NCBI RefSeq assembly: GCF_900659865.1
Contig: NZ_LR213767.1
Coordinates: 1 to 64,000, forward strand
Direction of reading: 5' to 3'
Origin: Hyella patelloides LEGE 07179
GTDB lineage: Bacteria; Cyanobacteriota; Cyanobacteriia; Cyanobacteriales; Xenococcaceae
DNA: 64,000 nt
Shown: piece by piece, positions 17,429-28,300 of the stretch
Layout of the letters: every line of letters begins with the position of its first letter
How positions within the stretch are numbered: the first letter of the stretch is position 1
Notes under the pieces: model-generated
The model's input: only the letters and a program-made list of their open reading frames with translations
What the model was told of the DNA's origin: nothing
Databases searched by the model: none
Translations under genes and position numbers: made by a program

Positions 17429-18325
17429 TTATCCTTTAACAGAGCCAGCTAATAAACCCCGTACAAAATACTTCTGTAAAGCCAAAAACACAATTAAAGG
17501 TACAATCATCGAGACAAAAGCCCCTGCGGTGAGTAAATGCCAGTCTTGACCCCGATCGCCGACTAAGTTGCGTAAAGTAAGAGTAATGGGTGCAACGTTT
17601 TGATTTCCACCCAGGTAGACTAAAGCTACTAAAAGATCGTTCCATACCCAAAGAAACTGAAACACGGCAAAAGAAGCGATCGCAGGTGTGGAGAGAGGTA
17701 CTACTAAACGGGTAAATATTTTCAAGTGAGACGCACCATCTACAGAAGCAGCCTCAATTAATTCTCTAGGTAGAGAGCCAATATAGTTACGTAACAGGTA
17801 GATTCCTAACGGTAAACCATAAGCGGTATGGGCTAGCCACACTCCTAAAAACGAGCCTGCTAATCCCAGTTGATTGTAGGTACGCAGCACGGGTATTAAG
17901 GTCATTTGCAGAGGTACAACCATTAAACCGACAATAATCATAAAAATTAACTGTCGCCCAGGAAAACGCATCCAAGCCAACGCATAAGCAGCAAAAGTTG
18001 CGATCGCAATGGGCATAACTGTCGCGGGAACCGCAATTACAAAGCTATTGAGAAAAGTTTGACCCATTCCTTCACTGGTTAACACCTCTACATAATTACT
18101 CAGATTTAACTGAGTCAATTCAAAAGGATGCAGCAATACTGTCCACCAACCACTCCTTAGTAAGTCTTCTTGGGGACGAAAAGAGCTGATCAGTAAACCC
18201 ATAGTGGGCAAGGTCCAAATTAAAGCAATTAGCACTACCGCAATATGAACGGGAGTTTTAGCGATTATTTGGGCAAATTTACTTTGTTTACGAGATTGGT
18301 TAGCAATCTTTAGCGTTCTAGTCAT
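17429..18325 (-). CDS. Carbohydrate ABC transporter permease (GgtD/MalG-like)
   Basis: 298-aa inner-membrane sugar permease with six hydrophobic helices and the EAA loop [22 protein letters not shown] (about 190-211). The sequence ([39 protein letters not shown]) resembles GgtD, the second permease of the cyanobacterial glucosylglycerol/trehalose/sucrose importer, but no ggtA, B or C lies beside it here. As with the 10.65-kb permease, the other subunits would be elsewhere. In ggt systems these importers recover leaked compatible solutes under salt stress; a role here is inference. Confidence 0.82.
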   Translation of the reverse strand: MTRTLKIANQSRKQSKFAQIIAKTPVHIAVVLIALIWTLPTMGLLISSFRPQEDLLRSGWWTVLLHPFELTQLNLSNYVEVLTSEGMGQTFLNSFVIAVPATVMPIAIATFAAYALAWMRFPGRQLIFMIIVGLMVVPLQMTLIPVLRTYNQLGLAGSFLGVWLAHTAYGLPLGIYLLRNYIGSLPRELIEAASVDGASHLKIFTRLVVPLSTPAIASFAVFQFLWVWNDLLVALVYLGGNQNVAPITLTLRNLVGDRGQDWHLLTAGAFVSMIVPLIVFLALQKYFVRGLLAGSVKG

Positions 18326-18813
18326 TTTTGCTATCTACTTAGAAAAATTGGGATTTTGGCTAATATCTAAATTTTCCAATTCAGTATGTCTGGTGTGAAT
18401 TAGAAAAAAAGAGAAAAAGACACAATACTTCTTATTTAAGCCCAATAAGGCTTGATAAAATGAACTTGAATCTCTTGAAACTTCATACATAAAAATCTCT
18501 ATAAAATTCTTAATCAAAAAGTATTGGGAAAAGACAGAAGATAAAAGTTATCAAGCTGTCCATCTCAAGATATTTCCTTATGAATGGCATAGACTTAAGT
18601 ATTCATCTAAGTAAAAATATTGACAAACCCGTGCCTTCTGTTTCAGAATTATTTACAATCAAGTATTTAAGCCTTTTCAAATAAAAAACTTCGACCGTAT
18701 ATTTTGCTACTTTCAAACATAAGGGGCTAAGGTAGCCATTTTACTTTCGAAATTTCAATATGTTGAAACTAACTTTGATCCGAAAAAACCGTAGTTGTAG
18801 GCTTAGGTAGCAG
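18326..18813. other. Intergenic promoter region of the pix operon
   Basis: 488 bp between divergent units. A TTGACA-like hexamer occurs at 18620-18625, but the -10 position 17 bp later is poor (TCAGAA). AGGTAG just before the pixG ATG at 18814 is a plausible ribosome binding site. No gene is supported; a 60-codon minus-strand frame here has no likeness to any family I know. Confidence 0.35.
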
Positions 18814-20037
18814 ATGTTGAAACAAAAATATTCGTTTAGTCTAGCTTCTCATCTATCCCACCTTCAGTCACGACCTTTTAGATGTCGGCTCGATATTGAG
18901 GCTTCAAGGGAGCTAAAATGGAGTCTGTATTTTTACTTAGGGCGTTTAATTTGGGCAGGAGGAGGAGCGGACCCTTTAGAACGTTGGCATAGGCTTTTAA
19001 ATCATTACTGCCCTGAAATCAGTAAATTAAAGCAAATCAATCTGGAAACATCTAAATTCGACGGATATTTGCGCCTTTCAAGCATATTAAAACAAGACAT
19101 GAGCAGGCGTTCTCAGATAGCAGCTTTAGTTAAAAACACTTTAGATGAAGTTTTATTTGACATCTTACAATATGAGCATCAATTAGAGCATAAGCAGCCA
19201 AACCGTCGGCTTTCCTTTACCTATGATGATAGCGATTGTCCTAAAGCTGGCTTTACTCTGGCTCGAATAGACCGTACTTTAACAGAAATAATACAAAAGT
19301 GGCAACTATGGCAGCAGATGAAATTAACTCCCTACTCACCCAACTTAGTTCCTATTATTGAGCAACCTGAACAATTGTTACTGCAAAACTTAGACAACTC
19401 AATGGATGAATATTGGCTATTGACTAAGTTTATAGATGGCAAGCAGACCCTACGAAGCTTATCTTTATTAATGCAGAAGCCTCTGCCAGATTTAACTTCA
19501 TTGTGTGTCCAATATGTCAGTTTTGGGATAATGAGCTTCTTAGAAATTCCGAAAACTAGAGAAAATTATTCTGTGAAGAATACCCAGGATTTACCAGAAC
19601 ACAGTCGAGAAATCAAGCAATTGTTAACTGGTGATTTGTCAGCAGATCGATCTTTTGAAGAGTCTATCCCCTTAGTAATGTGCATTGATGATAGCCCAAC
19701 AGTAGCTACTCAGATGAAACAGATTGTCACCAGCCAAGGTTGTCATTTTTTTGAGATACAAAACCCCATAATGGCAATTCCCAAGTTGCTCAAAATTCAA
19801 CCAGACATAATCTTTCTCGATCTAGTGATGCCAATTGTTAATGGCTACGAACTCTGCGCTCAAATTCGGCGTATTTCTCAAGCGAAAGACACTCCTATTG
19901 TGATTTTGACAGGTCAAGATGGACTGATCGATCGAGTGAGAGCCAAAATTGTGGGTTCTAGTGAGTTTATTTCTAAACCAGTCAATCAAGAACGGGTATT
20001 ATCCATTTTGCGTAAATATATGCTGCTTAAATCGTAA
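18814..20037 (+). CDS. pixG: PatA/PixG-type response regulator
   Basis: 407 aa. Residues 1-260 are the PatA-type N-terminal region of cyanobacterial chemotaxis regulators (RCRLDIEASRELKWSLYFYL, GRLIWAGGG, WLLTKFIDGKQTLRSL). Residues 287-405 form a CheY-like receiver with the acidic pair IDDSP, phosphoacceptor Asp336 (IIFLDLVMPIVNGYEL), Thr in VILTG and Lys in FISKP. It is the first gene of the pix/tax/pil-chemotaxis operon. In Synechocystis, PixG acts with PixE to control the pilus extension motor PilB. The PatA-first order here matches that locus. Confidence 0.87.
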   Translation: MLKQKYSFSLASHLSHLQSRPFRCRLDIEASRELKWSLYFYLGRLIWAGGGADPLERWHRLLNHYCPEISKLKQINLETSKFDGYLRLSSILKQDMSRRSQIAALVKNTLDEVLFDILQYEHQLEHKQPNRRLSFTYDDSDCPKAGFTLARIDRTLTEIIQKWQLWQQMKLTPYSPNLVPIIEQPEQLLLQNLDNSMDEYWLLTKFIDGKQTLRSLSLLMQKPLPDLTSLCVQYVSFGIMSFLEIPKTRENYSVKNTQDLPEHSREIKQLLTGDLSADRSFEESIPLVMCIDDSPTVATQMKQIVTSQGCHFFEIQNPIMAIPKLLKIQPDIIFLDLVMPIVNGYELCAQIRRISQAKDTPIVILTGQDGLIDRVRAKIVGSSEFISKPVNQERVLSILRKYMLLKS

Positions 20038-20180
20038 GGGAGCATTGATTTTAAACTGACATTAGGAGCTATCTGTTTTTTCGTGGTTCAAAGTTTATTT
20101 GATAAAAGTTTTGCTAATAGAATTGAAATTTACCTACTAGAAGTTTCTATGACTTCACAATATTCAAGAGATAGAAATAA

Positions 20181-20546
20181 ATGGCAATAAATACAGTGAT
20201 GATTGTAGAAGACAGTATGACAGATATGGAGCTATTAACGCTCTATTTACAAGAAGAGGGTCTTTCAGTAATGCCAGCTAGAAGCGGGGAAGATGCTCAG
20301 GCTAGGCTACAGCAGCAAAAGCCAGATTTAATTGTTTTAGATGTGATTTTGCCAGGGCAAAGCGGGTTTCAACTTTGCCGTCAACTCAAATCCGATCCTC
20401 AAACCAAAAGTATTCCCATCGTACTTTGCTCTACCAAAAATACAGAAGTAGATAAGCAATGGGGAAAAATGGGGGGAGCAGATGCTTACCTAGCTAAACC
20501 AGTAAATAGAGATAAGTTGCTGGACACAATTCGTCGATTTATTTAA
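20181..20546 (+). CDS. pixH: CheY-like response regulator PixH
   Basis: 121-aa single-domain receiver with the acidic pair in VMIVEDSMTD, phosphoacceptor Asp54 (PDLIVLDVILPGQSGF), a Ser/Thr switch in IVLCSTKN and the Lys in YLAKPVN. It likely acts as a second phosphoacceptor, or phosphate sink, for PixL. It lies 143 bp after pixG, while the next gene, pixI, begins only 14 bp after its stop, so pixH and pixI are tightly linked. Confidence 0.88.
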   Translation: MAINTVMIVEDSMTDMELLTLYLQEEGLSVMPARSGEDAQARLQQQKPDLIVLDVILPGQSGFQLCRQLKSDPQTKSIPIVLCSTKNTEVDKQWGKMGGADAYLAKPVNRDKLLDTIRRFI

Positions 20547-20560
20547 GGAGATAGCTATAG

Positions 20561-21103
20561 ATGAGCCAAACAGAACCTCTTGCGGAGTTAGTTAAGTCTA
20601 AGCAGATTCAGCAAATAGAAGTTTGGGAAGCTGACACGTGCCGATTTTTACGATTTCCTCTGGGGGAAGAAACTACAGGTTTATTATCTTTAGAGCGACT
20701 AGTTGAGGTGATCGAAGTTCGTCCCAAGGAGATTTTGCCAATTCCCGAACTGCCTAAGTATTTATTGGGAATTGCCAACAGAAGGGGTGAAGCTATTTGG
20801 ATAGTGGACTTGTTCTATTTAATGGGGGCTACTCCTCTACATTGCCGAGAGCTAATTCCCGAAGTCTGTATGGCAATACTAGTTCAAGCTCAAGAGCAAG
20901 CCATCGGACTCTTAGTGGAGCAAGTTAGTTCGCTCGAAGTTTATAATCTGAAAAATTTACAGCCTTTTACTGCCCAGACGTTGCCTTCTAGATTATTGTC
21001 TTTTTTAGAGGGTTATTTTGTTGATTCGGAGGGAAATACTTTGGCTCTGTTGAATGTCGATACCATTATTGAGAAAGTCGAGAATTTGGATAGAGAGATT
21101 TAG
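20561..21103 (+). CDS. pixI: CheW-like coupling protein PixI
   Basis: 180-aa CheW-domain protein that couples the chemoreceptor to the CheA kinase. Visible features: FLRFPLGEETTGLLSLERLVEVIEV, the conserved LPKYLLGIANRRGEAIWIVDL (the typical G.xNxRGxxxxVvDL motif), and AIGLLVEQVSSLEVY. The ribosome binding site AAGGAG overlaps the pixH stop and sits about 10 bp before the ATG, supporting this start and translational linkage. pixJ follows after 99 bp. Confidence 0.88.
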   Translation: MSQTEPLAELVKSKQIQQIEVWEADTCRFLRFPLGEETTGLLSLERLVEVIEVRPKEILPIPELPKYLLGIANRRGEAIWIVDLFYLMGATPLHCRELIPEVCMAILVQAQEQAIGLLVEQVSSLEVYNLKNLQPFTAQTLPSRLLSFLEGYFVDSEGNTLALLNVDTIIEKVENLDREI

Positions 21104-21202
21104 TCACTGCATTCGGCGGTAATCAAAAAGCAGAAGATTCTAGGAAGCGAGCAATTACAAGCAACAGATTAAACAATAACCACTAGTGGGGAGAGTGATT
21201 TT

Positions 21203-24200
21203 ATGACCAGCCTGTTTAACTCCGCCAATAAAAATAATAGCTCCAGTAGCTCTGACAATGGTTCTAGAGAGAAGAGTTACGTCGATCGGCAGGTAGTAAA
21301 GAGTGCATTGCAATCTTTAGCCAAGGATTTGGGCAAGATAGACTCTGAGGAGAAGAACCATTTCCGTGAGAAAATCGCACAGATTATCAAACTGACAGCT
21401 GCCGTCGATCAGCAGGAAAGGTTAGAGAAACAAACTCTCTGGGCGATCGCTGAGAAACTGCGTCTCGCGGAAAATAATGTGACTTTGCTCAACACGACTG
21501 TGAAGGAAGTTGACCAGCTTTTAAATACAGAACGGGTTTTGCTTTATGCTTTTAGCTCAGACAGCAAGGGAATTGTGGTAGCCGAAGTAGTTCGAGAAGG
21601 ATTTACCCCCACAATAGGAGAAGAATTACCCTCATTGTGCTTTGGTTTATCAAATGCTCAGAGCTATCAACGATCTAGAGTATCAGCGATCGCGAATGTT
21701 CGGCAGGCAGATTTATCTCCCTATCAGTTGCAACTGATGGAACGTTTTCAGGTTAGCTCCAGTTTAGCAGTGCCTGTGTTGTTGCCAGGAAAAGTTTGGG
21801 GTCTGATGGTGGTACAACAGTGCTTGAAACCTCGACGTTGGCAAGATTCAGAACTCCGCTTGCTGGAACGAATAAGTACAGAACTAGCGGTACAGTCACA
21901 AATTGAAGAAGTGCGAGTGCAACTGCAAGGGAAGCTAAAAGCTGAAAACGCTCTGGCTAAGGTAATTGAAAAGCTACGTCAACCCTTTGACCTTGAAGTG
22001 GTGTATAAAACTGCCACCTTAGAAGTACGTAAGCTGCTAGAGATTGAGAGGGTTTGTATCTACAAGTTTCGCTCAGACTACTTCGGGGATTTTGTCGCTG
22101 AAGCAGAGCTAGCGGGATTTCCCAGGCTGGTTGGTAGCGGTTGGGAAGACTCCTATTTACAAGAGAATCAAGGAGGTCGGTTTCGTAAGAATGAAGCCTT
22201 TGTTTGCGATGATATTAATCATGCTGACTTGAGCGACTGCCATATTGAAGCGTTGCAAGAATTCGGGGTCAAATCCTGTGCCGTGGTGGCAATTTTCCAG
22301 GGTCAGAAATTATGGGGCTTGCTGTCAGCTTTCCAAAACACGAGTGCGCGTCATTGGTCAGATTGGGAAGTACAATTGCTCAAGCGGGTGGCTGCTCAGA
22401 TTGGAATTGGTCTCGAGCAAGCAGAGAACATAAACCAGCTCCAAACCAGAAGTAAAGATTTAGAAAAGCTAGCCAAACAGGAGCAAGCCTTCAACCGAGT
22501 GCTGGAAAAGCTACGTCAACCCTTCGACCTTGACTCGGTGTATAAAACCGCGACATTAGAAGTACGTAAGCTGCTAGAGATTGAACGAGTTAATATCTAC
22601 AAGTTTCGCTCAGACTACTTCGGGGATTTTGTCGCCGAAGCAGAGCTAGCGGGATTTCCCAAACTAGTTGGTAGCGGTTGGGAAGACTCCTATTTACAAG
22701 AGAATCAAGGAGGTCGGTTTCGTAAGAATGAAGCCTTTGTTTGCGATGATATTAATCATGCTGACTTGAGCGACTGTCATATCGAGGCGTTGCAAGAATT
22801 CGGTATTAAATCCTGTGCCGTGGTGGCAATTTTCCAGGGTCAGAAATTATGGGGCTTGCTGTCAGCTTTTCAAAGCACGAGTATGCGTCATTGGTCAGAG
22901 TCGGAAGTACAATTGCTGAAGCGGGTAGCTGCTCAGATTGGAATTGGTCTTCAACAGACAGCGTCATTTGAACAAGTTCGGGCTAAGAATACCCAATTAG
23001 CCAAAATTGCCGAGCGGGAAAAATCCCTCACTAGAATCATCGAAAATCTTCGGCAAGCCCTTAATGTCCAAACTAGTTTCAGGAGAACTACCCAAGATTT
23101 ACGTTCTCTCTTAAATTGCGATCGCGTTGCCATCTACCAATTCAATCCCGATTTTAGCGGTCGTTTTGTCGCTGAGTCTTTCGCTCGGGGTTGGGAGAGC
23201 TTAATGGAAAATCAGGACAAAATCCCCAACCTGCAAGAGAGTGTGAGCGATTGCCAGGGCATTAAGAGTATGACCAAAAACTCATTAAAGTTTTCTAGTG
23301 ATACTTTCTTACAAGAAACCCAAGGAGGGAATTTTAACGATCGCCAGTTATTAATCAGAGAGGATATTTACCAAGCTGGCTTGACACCCTGTTACATTGA
23401 AGTTTTAGAAGAGTACCAAGCCAAAGCCTATGCGATCGCGCCTATATTTTTGGGGGAAAAATTGTGGGGATTACTAGCTGCTTTTCACAACTCTGAACCA
23501 CGCCATTGGGAAACAGGGGAACTGAATGCGTTGTCTCAAGTAGGAACTCAGCTTGGTGTGGCTCTGCAACAAGGACAATTTGTGGAGAAACTTCAGGAGC
23601 AATCCGAGCAAATCTCCAAGCTAGCCGATCAGGTGATAGCTTCTGCCAGAATCATCTATGAACTGGGACAGCAATCACCAACTCAACTCCTAGACAGTGA
23701 CTTCCTCAAGAGTTTTTTGCGCTTGTCCGTTGTCGAGGCTCGCAGACTGTTCGATACAGATCGGGTGACGATTTACGAGTTTAACTCAGATTGGAGCGGA
23801 CAATTTGTGGTAGAAGATCTGGGCAAAGAATGGAAGCCCCTCATCGGCACACCCATAGAAGGAGTAAAAGATACTTACCTCGAAAAAACCCAAGGGGGAC
23901 GTTATGCCAAGAACGAGTCTCTGCGGGTGGACAATATCTACACCCAAGGATACGAAAGCTGCCACATCCAAATACTGGAGAAATTTGAGGCAAAGGCTTA
24001 TATGCTTGCCCCCATTTTTAAAGGAGAGCAACTTTGGGGACTGCTAGCAGCCTACCACAACAGTGAACCACGCAACTGGAGTGAGAACGAGCTAAGGCTA
24101 TTGACCCAGGTGGCTGCCCAGCTAGGGGTTGTCATACAGCGAGCAGAGTACCTACAGCAGCTAAATCTTCAGCAGCAGCAATTGGCTGAAGCAGCAGAAC

Positions 24201-25210
24201 GAGAGAAAACAGACAAAGAAAGGCTACAAAGAGAAACATTAAGCTTGCTCAGAACCATAGAGCCTTCTTTACAAGGAGATTTGACTGTAAAAGTTCCTCT
24301 CTGGGAAGATGAAGTAGGTACGATCGCTGACGCTTACAATACTACCTTACAAACTTTGCGAGAACTAGTAAAACAGGTAAAATCCTCTGCGGAAAAAGTA
24401 GATCAAACCTGTAGTAATAGTAAACTTGCTGTTGGTCAACTATCTTACCAAGCCCAAAAACAATCCCAGGACTTAAGACAAGCCTTGAAGGAACTACAGC
24501 AAATGGTAGAGTTGATTGCCCAGGTAGCGGTTAATGCCCAGCAAGTAGATAAGGCAGTACTAGATGCTAATCGAACTGTTCAAGCAGGAGATTCAGTCAT
24601 GAAGGAAACCGTAGCAGGAATTGCGGAAATTAGAGAAACCGTGGCGGAAACAGCTAAAAAGCTCAAAAATCTGGGAGAATCATCGCAAAAAATTGCCAAA
24701 GTTGTCAACCTAATTGATAACTTCGCTAATCAAACTAATCTATTAGCTATTAATGCTGCCATTGAAGCAACTCGTGCTGGTGAATATGGACGGGGTTTTG
24801 CTGTAGTAGCCGATGAAATCAGAACCCTAGCTTATCAGTCTGCTAATGCGGGTACAGAAATTGAACGCTTAGTACAGGAAATCCGCACCGAGACTCAATC
24901 AGTCACCGAGGCAATGGAATTAGGTATTATGCAGGTTGTTAAAGGGACGGAATTAGTCAATAAAACTCGCCAGAGCCTTGATGAAATCTCCTCAGCAACC
25001 AACCAGATTAGCGATCGAGTCCAACAGATTACCGCTTCGACTTCAACTCAAACTGAACAGTCGCAGTTGATGACTAAAGCGATGACAGATGTGGCTGATA
25101 TAGCGCATAAAACCTCTTCAAACTCGGTCAATATCGCTTCTTTATTTGAGGAATTGCTCGTCACCTCTGAACAATTACAGACCAGCGTCAGTAAATTCAA
25201 AATCGATTAG
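21203..25210 (+). CDS. pixJ: Multi-GAF cyanobacteriochrome chemoreceptor PixJ-like
   Basis: 1335-aa methyl-accepting photoreceptor without transmembrane helices. Five phytochrome-type GAF domains lie at about 65-235, 255-415, 435-590, 615-795 and 815-990. GAF2 to GAF5 carry the bilin-attachment cysteine: C346-H, C525-H, C730-Y and C920-H. GAF2 and GAF3 also have W314/D316 and W493/D495 at 32 and 30 residues before it, the spacing of red/green AnPixJ (W289, D291, C321). GAF1 has Tyr174 instead, but keeps Cys146 in SLCF, 28 residues upstream, at the DXCF position. A HAMP-like segment (about 1020-1070) and a canonical signalling tip (about 1170-1205, [16 protein letters not shown]) complete it. 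GAF2 and GAF3 are nearly identical. The ribosome binding site is GGGGAGAG. Confidence 0.92.
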   Translation: MTSLFNSANKNNSSSSSDNGSREKSYVDRQVVKSALQSLAKDLGKIDSEEKNHFREKIAQIIKLTAAVDQQERLEKQTLWAIAEKLRLAENNVTLLNTTVKEVDQLLNTERVLLYAFSSDSKGIVVAEVVREGFTPTIGEELPSLCFGLSNAQSYQRSRVSAIANVRQADLSPYQLQLMERFQVSSSLAVPVLLPGKVWGLMVVQQCLKPRRWQDSELRLLERISTELAVQSQIEEVRVQLQGKLKAENALAKVIEKLRQPFDLEVVYKTATLEVRKLLEIERVCIYKFRSDYFGDFVAEAELAGFPRLVGSGWEDSYLQENQGGRFRKNEAFVCDDINHADLSDCHIEALQEFGVKSCAVVAIFQGQKLWGLLSAFQNTSARHWSDWEVQLLKRVAAQIGIGLEQAENINQLQTRSKDLEKLAKQEQAFNRVLEKLRQPFDLDSVYKTATLEVRKLLEIERVNIYKFRSDYFGDFVAEAELAGFPKLVGSGWEDSYLQENQGGRFRKNEAFVCDDINHADLSDCHIEALQEFGIKSCAVVAIFQGQKLWGLLSAFQSTSMRHWSESEVQLLKRVAAQIGIGLQQTASFEQVRAKNTQLAKIAEREKSLTRIIENLRQALNVQTSFRRTTQDLRSLLNCDRVAIYQFNPDFSGRFVAESFARGWESLMENQDKIPNLQESVSDCQGIKSMTKNSLKFSSDTFLQETQGGNFNDRQLLIREDIYQAGLTPCYIEVLEEYQAKAYAIAPIFLGEKLWGLLAAFHNSEPRHWETGELNALSQVGTQLGVALQQGQFVEKLQEQSEQISKLADQVIASARIIYELGQQSPTQLLDSDFLKSFLRLSVVEARRLFDTDRVTIYEFNSDWSGQFVVEDLGKEWKPLIGTPIEGVKDTYLEKTQGGRYAKNESLRVDNIYTQGYESCHIQILEKFEAKAYMLAPIFKGEQLWGLLAAYHNSEPRNWSENELRLLTQVAAQLGVVIQRAEYLQQLNLQQQQLAEAAEREKTDKERLQRETLSLLRTIEPSLQGDLTVKVPLWEDEVGTIADAYNTTLQTLRELVKQVKSSAEKVDQTCSNSKLAVGQLSYQAQKQSQDLRQALKELQQMVELIAQVAVNAQQVDKAVLDANRTVQAGDSVMKETVAGIAEIRETVAETAKKLKNLGESSQKIAKVVNLIDNFANQTNLLAINAAIEATRAGEYGRGFAVVADEIRTLAYQSANAGTEIERLVQEIRTETQSVTEAMELGIMQVVKGTELVNKTRQSLDEISSATNQISDRVQQITASTSTQTEQSQLMTKAMTDVADIAHKTSSNSVNIASLFEELLVTSEQLQTSVSKFKID

Positions 25211-25235
25211 TTTGACGATTAATTACTAGGTTTTC

Positions 25236-25262
25236 CTGCCGAAGCCCTTGAGGACGTAAGAG
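25236..25262. repeat. Fragment of dispersed repeat
   Basis: GAAGCCCTTGAGGACGTAAG in the 139-bp pixJ-pixL spacer resembles the CCTTCGAGGACGTAG tail of the element at 10555-10598. It is too short to be sure. Confidence 0.35.
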
Positions 25263-25349
25263 CTATTGGCCTTTAGCTATTAGCTCTGAGCTTTCTTCTA
25301 ATTCACATTAGACGCATCAATCATCATTGTAGCCGTATAGGAGAAGTAT

Positions 25350-28300
25350 ATGACCAACGAGCAAGATATCCGAAACCAAGTATATCAGTGTTTTCTTACC
25401 GAAGCTTCTTCTCTACTGCCAGCGCTCGAGCAAGACCTTTTGAGTGTTCTGGAAGAGCCCAGTATCGATAAAATTCATAACTTGATGCGAAATGCTCATA
25501 CCTTTAAAGGTTCTGCTGCTAGTGCAGAACGAGAAACTATTCGCACCGTGGCTCATCATTTAGAAGATGTCTTTAAAGCTCTCTATAGCCCTAATATAAA
25601 CTGGGACGAGGAATTATCCGCACTACTCTGGGAATGTTATGAATGTCTCCGTGAATCAGTGACAGCAGAAATAGCTCAATCGTTCGAGCGATCGCAATAT
25701 CAACCAAAGCACACCGATAGTACTCTTGAGGAAACTGAGATTCTCAACCGAGTAGCTGTAGTTTTTGCCAAACTACAAACTAAACTAGGGGATTTTTTCG
25801 ATCGCGAAGCTCCCCTGCCTACTTCAGAAGAGTTGGGTTTTGATGTCGTTGGCTCTATCTTTGCCGAAAGTATGCAGCAAGAATTACAACAATTGGCAGC
25901 TATATTGGCAACAGAGAATTCTGAGCAAGTTGCTATTACCTTAAGTTCCGAAGCCGAGTTTTTTATCGGCATAGCGGAGTCCTATAATCTTCCTGGCATG
26001 AAAGAACTTGCCCAAACAATTTTAACTGCCCTAAAGCAACATCCGAACCAAGCTATCCTAATCGCTAAATTGGCTTTAGAAGACTTACAAAAAGCACGAA
26101 CTGCTGTCCTCGATGGCGATCGCTATCGTGGTGGAGAACCTTCCATAGCTTTGCGGGAGCTAGCAGCACAAGGATCGTCGTCGTCATCATCTTCTTCTCT
26201 TACTCATTTAGATCGACTAGTCAAAGCAACCAACTCAAAGTTATTTCTCGAACCAGAAACTCCTGAAGATACCTCAGAAAGCGAGTCAGAAGTTTCTTTA
26301 GAGCCAGTACCAGTAGAGCCAAATTATCAACAATTAGGGACTACTGTTTCACCACAAGAGCAGCAAGCTCCCGATACTGTCTCTAGTCGTCAGTTGAATG
26401 CTGGAGATGCTATAGACCAAATTTTACAAAAAATAGGATTAGATCGGCAAGAGTCTGAAGTTTCTGAAGACTCAGATTTTTCTCATCAGTCCGATCGAGA
26501 GCAGAAGACAACACCACCAAAATCTGATTTTTCTTCTCAATCATCAGGAAAAGAGGTTCGGGTAGATTTGCTACAACTCAAACGCCTCAACTCTATATTC
26601 GGTGAATTAACGATCGCTCAAAACCAGCAGACATTGCAAACTAACCAGTCCCAGGAGAATACTCAGAAAACACTGAAGCAGTTGCAAAGGTGTCAGCAAG
26701 GGTTGAACCTAATACGAGATTGGTCAGATAAATATTGTTCTGCTCAAAGGGAAAAATTACCTCATTCCCAAGCTAGTGAGGGCGCGTCCCCATCCTTGAT
26801 AGGAGAGAGGTTTGATTCTCTGGAAATGGATGCCTACAGCGAGATGCACATTTTGATTCAATCGGTAAGGTCGACAATGGTGCAGTTGCAGTCAAACATC
26901 GAAGAAGTTGATTTTTCCGTCAGGCAATCCCAACTGATGCTCAAAAAGAAAGGGAAACTCCTAGCTGATGCTCAGGACAATTTGCTTCAAGCGCGTATGC
27001 TTCCTTTAGGTCTACTTTTAAAGAGATTTCCACCCATTATCAAGCAACTTGCTACTGTTAATCGTAAACCTGCCCAGCTAGAACTGATTGGTACACACAT
27101 TTTAATCGATAAGAGTATTGCAGAAAATTTATTCGATCCTTTACTTCATTTAGTGCGTAATGCGATCGCCCATGGCATTGAGTCTCCTGAAATGCGCCGT
27201 CAACGAGGTAAATCAGAAACTGGCAGCATTAGAATTCATGCTTACCATCAAGGTAACCGTACCATAATTGAAGTGGCAGATGACGGGCAGGGACTGAACT
27301 GGGAGCGAATTCGTGTCTCTGGTGTAGAACAGCAACTACTTGACCCCGATCGAGCAGAAATAGCTTCAGAGAGGGAACTGGCAGAGCTTCTATTCGAGCC
27401 TGGTTTCTCTACAACAGAACAGATTACTGAGTTGTCTGGTAGGGGAGTAGGACTAGATGTAGTTCGCAGTCAGATTCAGAGACTTCAAGGCTCAGTCACA
27501 GTTAGTTCTGTTGCAGGAGAAGGAACAGTATTCTCGCTACATCTTCCTTTGGTCTTAATCACAGCCAAGATGCTAGTTTGTCAGTCTAACGGACTTTCTT
27601 ATGCCTTGCTGACAGAGTCGATCGAACGGGTGTTGCAACCAGAACCCGATCGGATTAGCTCCCAAACCATTATTCAAGGGCATCCCCATCAGAAGTTTTT
27701 ATTGTGGGGAGAGGGTAAAGAAAGACAACAAGTACCCATTAGAACCCTTGCCAGCTTGTTAGCTTACAGTTTTCCCACTGATAGTTTCTCTGATTCAATT
27801 CCGACCCAGCGTCAAAAAATAGCTCCTCTAGTAATGCTACAGCAGCAAGACCAACTCTTGTGTCTCGAAGTAGAACAAATTGTGACTAAGCAGGAATTCG
27901 CAATTAAATCTTTGGGTAAAAAGCCTACCTTACCTAGCTACATTCAGGGATATAGCGTCCTCAGTAACAGTCGTTTGGTTATGGTTCTAGATCCATTAGA
28001 ATTAGTTAACCAGACTTGGAGTCAGTTTAATTCTTCTCGGCAAGCTAGGATATTGCCTGAATCCATTACAGTTTCGACTTCTCCCCTAAACTGGTCGGCT
28101 GAAATAGAACAGTCGAGTTTACCCACTAGCAATTCCTCAAGCGATCGATTACTTAGTCCTTCTGGTAGCTTAAATTCCACCTTGGCACTACAAGGACAGT
28201 CAATCTTAATTGTCGATGATTCCCCTACTCAAAGAAAACTGCTGGTCTTGATGTTAGAAAAAGCTGGTTGCTCTGTTCTACAAGCAGAAGATGGGCAAGA

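Noticed and set aside
18335-18517. 60-codon minus-strand frame upstream of pixG
   Set aside because: No domain, no conserved pattern, and in the likely promoter region.
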